Positions 6,383 to 7,994 of a DNA stretch of 7,994 bases are shown one piece after another. The position numbers were made by a program, and so were the translations under genes. This stretch comes from Chloroflexota bacterium (GTDB lineage: Bacteria > Chloroflexota > Chloroflexia > Thermomicrobiales > JADLAZ01). Numbering within the stretch: the first letter of the stretch is position 1; each line of letters opens with the position of its first letter. Where the stretch lies: contig JADLAZ010000100.1 in NCBI GenBank assembly GCA_020849725.1, forward strand, positions 1 through 7,994, given 5' to 3'. Below the pieces are notes generated by a model. It was not told the origin of the DNA. It did not search any database and saw only the letters and a program-made list of their open reading frames with translations.

Positions 6383-7105
6383 ATGGCCGCTGAGACCCGC
6401 GCGCCGCGCACGACGCGGCGGCTGACCACCTGGCTGGTCGGGCCGGGCCTGCAGGTGGCCGCGCATGCCGGCGCACTGCTGCCACTGGCGGCACTGCTGC
6501 TGGACTGGGCGGCCAACGACCTGACCGCCAACCCGATCCAGGCAGCGACGCAGCGCACCGGCTACCCGGCGCTGGTGCTGCTGGTGCTGTCGCTGGCCTG
6601 CACACCGGTGGCCACGCTCACCGGCTGGAAGCGGCTGCTGGCGCTGCGCCGGCCGCTGGGCCTGTACGCCGCACTCTATGCCGCCATGCACCTGACCATC
6701 TTCGCCGTTATCGACTATGGCCTCGACCTGGCGCTGATCTGGCAGACGATAGAAGAGAAGCGCTTCGTCGTCGCTGGCTTCAGCGCGTTCCTGCTGCTCG
6801 TGCCGCTGGCGCTGACCTCCACCCGTGGCTGGCAGCGCCGGCTGGGCCGGCGCTGGAAGCGGCTGCACCGTCTCGTCTACGTCGCCGCGCCGCTCGCCGT
6901 CGTCCATTACCTGTGGCTGGTGAAGAGTGATATCCGGCTGCCGCTGGCGTTCGCGACGGCCGTGGTGCTGCTGCTGGCGTTGCGGCTGCCGCCAGTGCGG
7001 CGAGCCGTGGCTGGCTTGCGCACCAACTGGCCGGTCCAGCCGCCCCATAGCGCCGGTACGCTGGCCGACCGACCGCCCCGCCGGCAACCACGCGCCCAGC
7101 GGTAG
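6383..7105 (+). CDS. msrQ: Protein-methionine-sulfoxide reductase, heme-binding membrane subunit
   Basis: A 240-residue MsrQ (YedZ) of the ferric-reductase-like transmembrane family. It passes electrons from the quinone pool or cytoplasmic flavin partners through heme b to periplasmic MsrP. Hydrophobic segments lie at about residues 21-41, 61-79, 92-112, 127-145, 164-180 and 185-201. Heme-ligand candidates are His103 (AMHLTIF), His162 (RLHRLVY) and His175 (VVHYLW), in the expected order and spacing. NPIQAATQRTG (50-60), LACTPV (71-76) and RRPLGLYAALYAAMHL (89-104) are family blocks. The roughly 40-residue C-terminal tail is Pro/Arg-rich and not hydrophobic. The ATG lies nine bases after the msrP stop and lacks a clear Shine-Dalgarno sequence, so translation is probably coupled to msrP. 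A six-codon frame starting at ATG 6373, within the TAATG overlap at the msrP stop, ends just inside msrQ and might assist re-initiation. Confidence 0.94.
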   Translation: MAAETRAPRTTRRLTTWLVGPGLQVAAHAGALLPLAALLLDWAANDLTANPIQAATQRTGYPALVLLVLSLACTPVATLTGWKRLLALRRPLGLYAALYAAMHLTIFAVIDYGLDLALIWQTIEEKRFVVAGFSAFLLLVPLALTSTRGWQRRLGRRWKRLHRLVYVAAPLAVVHYLWLVKSDIRLPLAFATAVVLLLALRLPPVRRAVAGLRTNWPVQPPHSAGTLADRPPRRQPRAQR

Positions 7106-7125
7106 CCGTCGCGGGGGCTGCCGTT
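7098..7125 (+). terminator. Hairpin overlapping the msrQ stop, weak terminator candidate
   Basis: AGCGGTAGCC (7098-7107) pairs with GGCTGCCGTT (7116-7125) over ten positions, two of them G-T pairs, with an eight-base loop. The stem contains the msrQ stop codon TAG. There is no thymine run beyond the stem, so classical intrinsic termination is doubtful; the hairpin could instead protect the mRNA end. Confidence 0.35.
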
Positions 7126-7162
7126 CCATCCGTCCTGGACCCAGCACCCTCACAGCTCCCGG

Positions 7163-7168
7163 TACAAT
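7163..7168 (+). promoter_or_regulatory. -10-like element before the phosphohexomutase
   Basis: TACAAT matches the -10 consensus at five of six positions and lies 38 bases upstream of the GTG start. No convincing -35 hexamer is seen at 16-19 bases spacing and there is no TG extension. Its position after the msrQ hairpin suggests the mutase may have its own transcript. Confidence 0.4.
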
Positions 7169-7206
7169 GTCGCCGCCGGGCGGGCCGGCCGCGTGAGGAG
7201 CGGGGT

Positions 7207-7994
7207 GTGAGCAGCATTCACTTCGGCACCGACGGCTGGCGGGCGATCATCGCCGACGATTTCACCTTCGCCAGCGTGCGGCTGGTGGCGCACGGCATCG
7301 CCGATGTGCTGGGCGCGGCCGGGGAGAATGCGGCGATCGTCGTCGGCTACGACACGCGCTTCGCCTCAGATCGCTTCGCCCAGGCGGTGGCCGAGGTGCT
7401 GACCGGTCGTGGGCTGCGGGTGCTGATGGCCGACCGACCGACGCCGACGCCGGCACTCGCCTACGCCATCACCCGGCGCCGGGCGGCTGGAGGCGTCGTC
7501 ATCACCGCCAGCCACAATCCGGCCGCCTTCAACGGCGTCAAAGTCAAGACGGCTGCCGGCAGCGCCGCCGACGCCGCGGATGTCGCGGCGATCGAGGCCG
7601 CCATCGCGCGCTGGGAGGCGGCTGGCGCGCTGCCGGCGCCGCTGCCGCTGCGCGAGGCCGAGGTGTCCGGCCGACTGGAGCGGCTAAACATCGTGCCGGA
7701 CTACCACGATCGCCTGGCCGCGCTGGTCGATCTGGAGGCGATCCGGGGCGCCGACCTGACGATCGTGGCCGACGCGAGGCCCGGCGCCGGCGGGGGGCAG
7801 TTCCCGACGCTGCGGGCCGGTGGCTCGACGCGCGTCGGCGAGATCAACGGCCAGCCCCACCCGGCCTTTCCGGGCCTGCGCGGCCCGGAGCCGGTGGCGG
7901 TGAACTTGACGCAACTCGGCCGCGTCGTCGCCGAATCCCACTCGGCGCTCGGCCTGGCGCTGGATGGCGAGGCCGACCGCATCGGCATGGTCGA
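7207..7994 (+). CDS. Phosphomannomutase/phosphoglucomutase, N-terminal part (cut by window end)
   Basis: An alpha-D-phosphohexomutase that interconverts hexose 1- and 6-phosphates through a phosphoserine, in the cytoplasm, supplying mannose-1-P or glucose-1-P for sugar nucleotides. The first 262 codons are present, roughly 55% of the usual 450-480 residues. The N-terminal signature FGTDGWRAII is at residues 6-15. The phosphoserine loop ITASHNP is at 99-105 with Ser102. The domain-2 block GAGGG is followed by EINGQPHPAFPG, and the metal loop DGEADR is at 253-258. The usual loop is D-G-D-x-D-R, so the middle metal ligand is Glu255 instead of Asp, an unusual change. GTG 7207 is chosen because GAGGAG (7195-7200) lies six bases upstream; the overlapping GTG at 7205 meets a stop at once. 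Mannose versus glucose preference cannot be told. The RMD-like gene upstream makes a GDP-mannose route attractive. Confidence 0.93.
   Translation, partial: MSSIHFGTDGWRAIIADDFTFASVRLVAHGIADVLGAAGENAAIVVGYDTRFASDRFAQAVAEVLTGRGLRVLMADRPTPTPALAYAITRRRAAGGVVITASHNPAAFNGVKVKTAAGSAADAADVAAIEAAIARWEAAGALPAPLPLREAEVSGRLERLNIVPDYHDRLAALVDLEAIRGADLTIVADARPGAGGGQFPTLRAGGSTRVGEINGQPHPAFPGLRGPEPVAVNLTQLGRVVAESHSALGLALDGEADRIGMV

Overview
The window is GC-rich (about two thirds to 70% by eye), densely coded chromosomal DNA with no tRNA, rRNA, CRISPR array, insertion sequence or phage gene. Seven substantial genes and one very small one can be supported. The gene mix (a PIG-L deacetylase, a solitary N6-adenine methyltransferase of the Eco57I/TaqI type, an RMD-like GDP-sugar reductase, MsrPQ, and a phosphohexomutase of the 'FGTDGWR' type) together with isolated AT-rich -10 boxes in otherwise very GC-rich DNA suggests a bacterium of the Chloroflexota or a similar high-GC, non-actinobacterial lineage. 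That placement is inference and weak.

Layout. Bases 2-37 may be the last codons of an upstream gene. At 196-1005 (+) lies a PIG-L/LmbE deacetylase, followed after 85 bases by a class I/II PLP aminotransferase (1091-2290, +) with a near-ideal ribosome binding site. A solitary DNA methyltransferase (2194-4146, -) runs toward the aminotransferase, and the two overlap tail to tail by 97 bp. At its other end the methyltransferase start region contains, on the + strand, a perfect extended -10 element (TGCTATAAT). That element appears to drive a 32-residue single-span membrane microprotein (4194-4292) and an NAD(P)-dependent sugar-nucleotide reductase/epimerase (4311-5261).

After a 170-base gap with an imperfect tandem repeat and a weak promoter come msrP (5432-6373) and msrQ (6383-7105). 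These encode the molybdopterin catalytic subunit and the heme membrane subunit that repair oxidised methionines in cell-envelope proteins. A hairpin overlaps the msrQ stop. A further -10-like box then precedes a phosphomannomutase/phosphoglucomutase (7207 to beyond the window end).

How the genes may work together. The sugar-nucleotide reductase and the phosphohexomutase both fit NDP-hexose, probably GDP-mannose/GDP-deoxyhexose, supply for cell-surface glycans, and the PIG-L deacetylase may also act on an amino-sugar. MsrPQ is an independent two-gene envelope repair module. The methyltransferase has no restriction partner here. No wholly new multi-gene system is evident. The items most worth a second look are the 32-residue membrane ORF with its own promoter, the overlaps at both ends of the methyltransferase, the tandem repeat in front of msrP, the possible Tat-lipoprotein form of MsrP, and the altered metal loop of the mutase.
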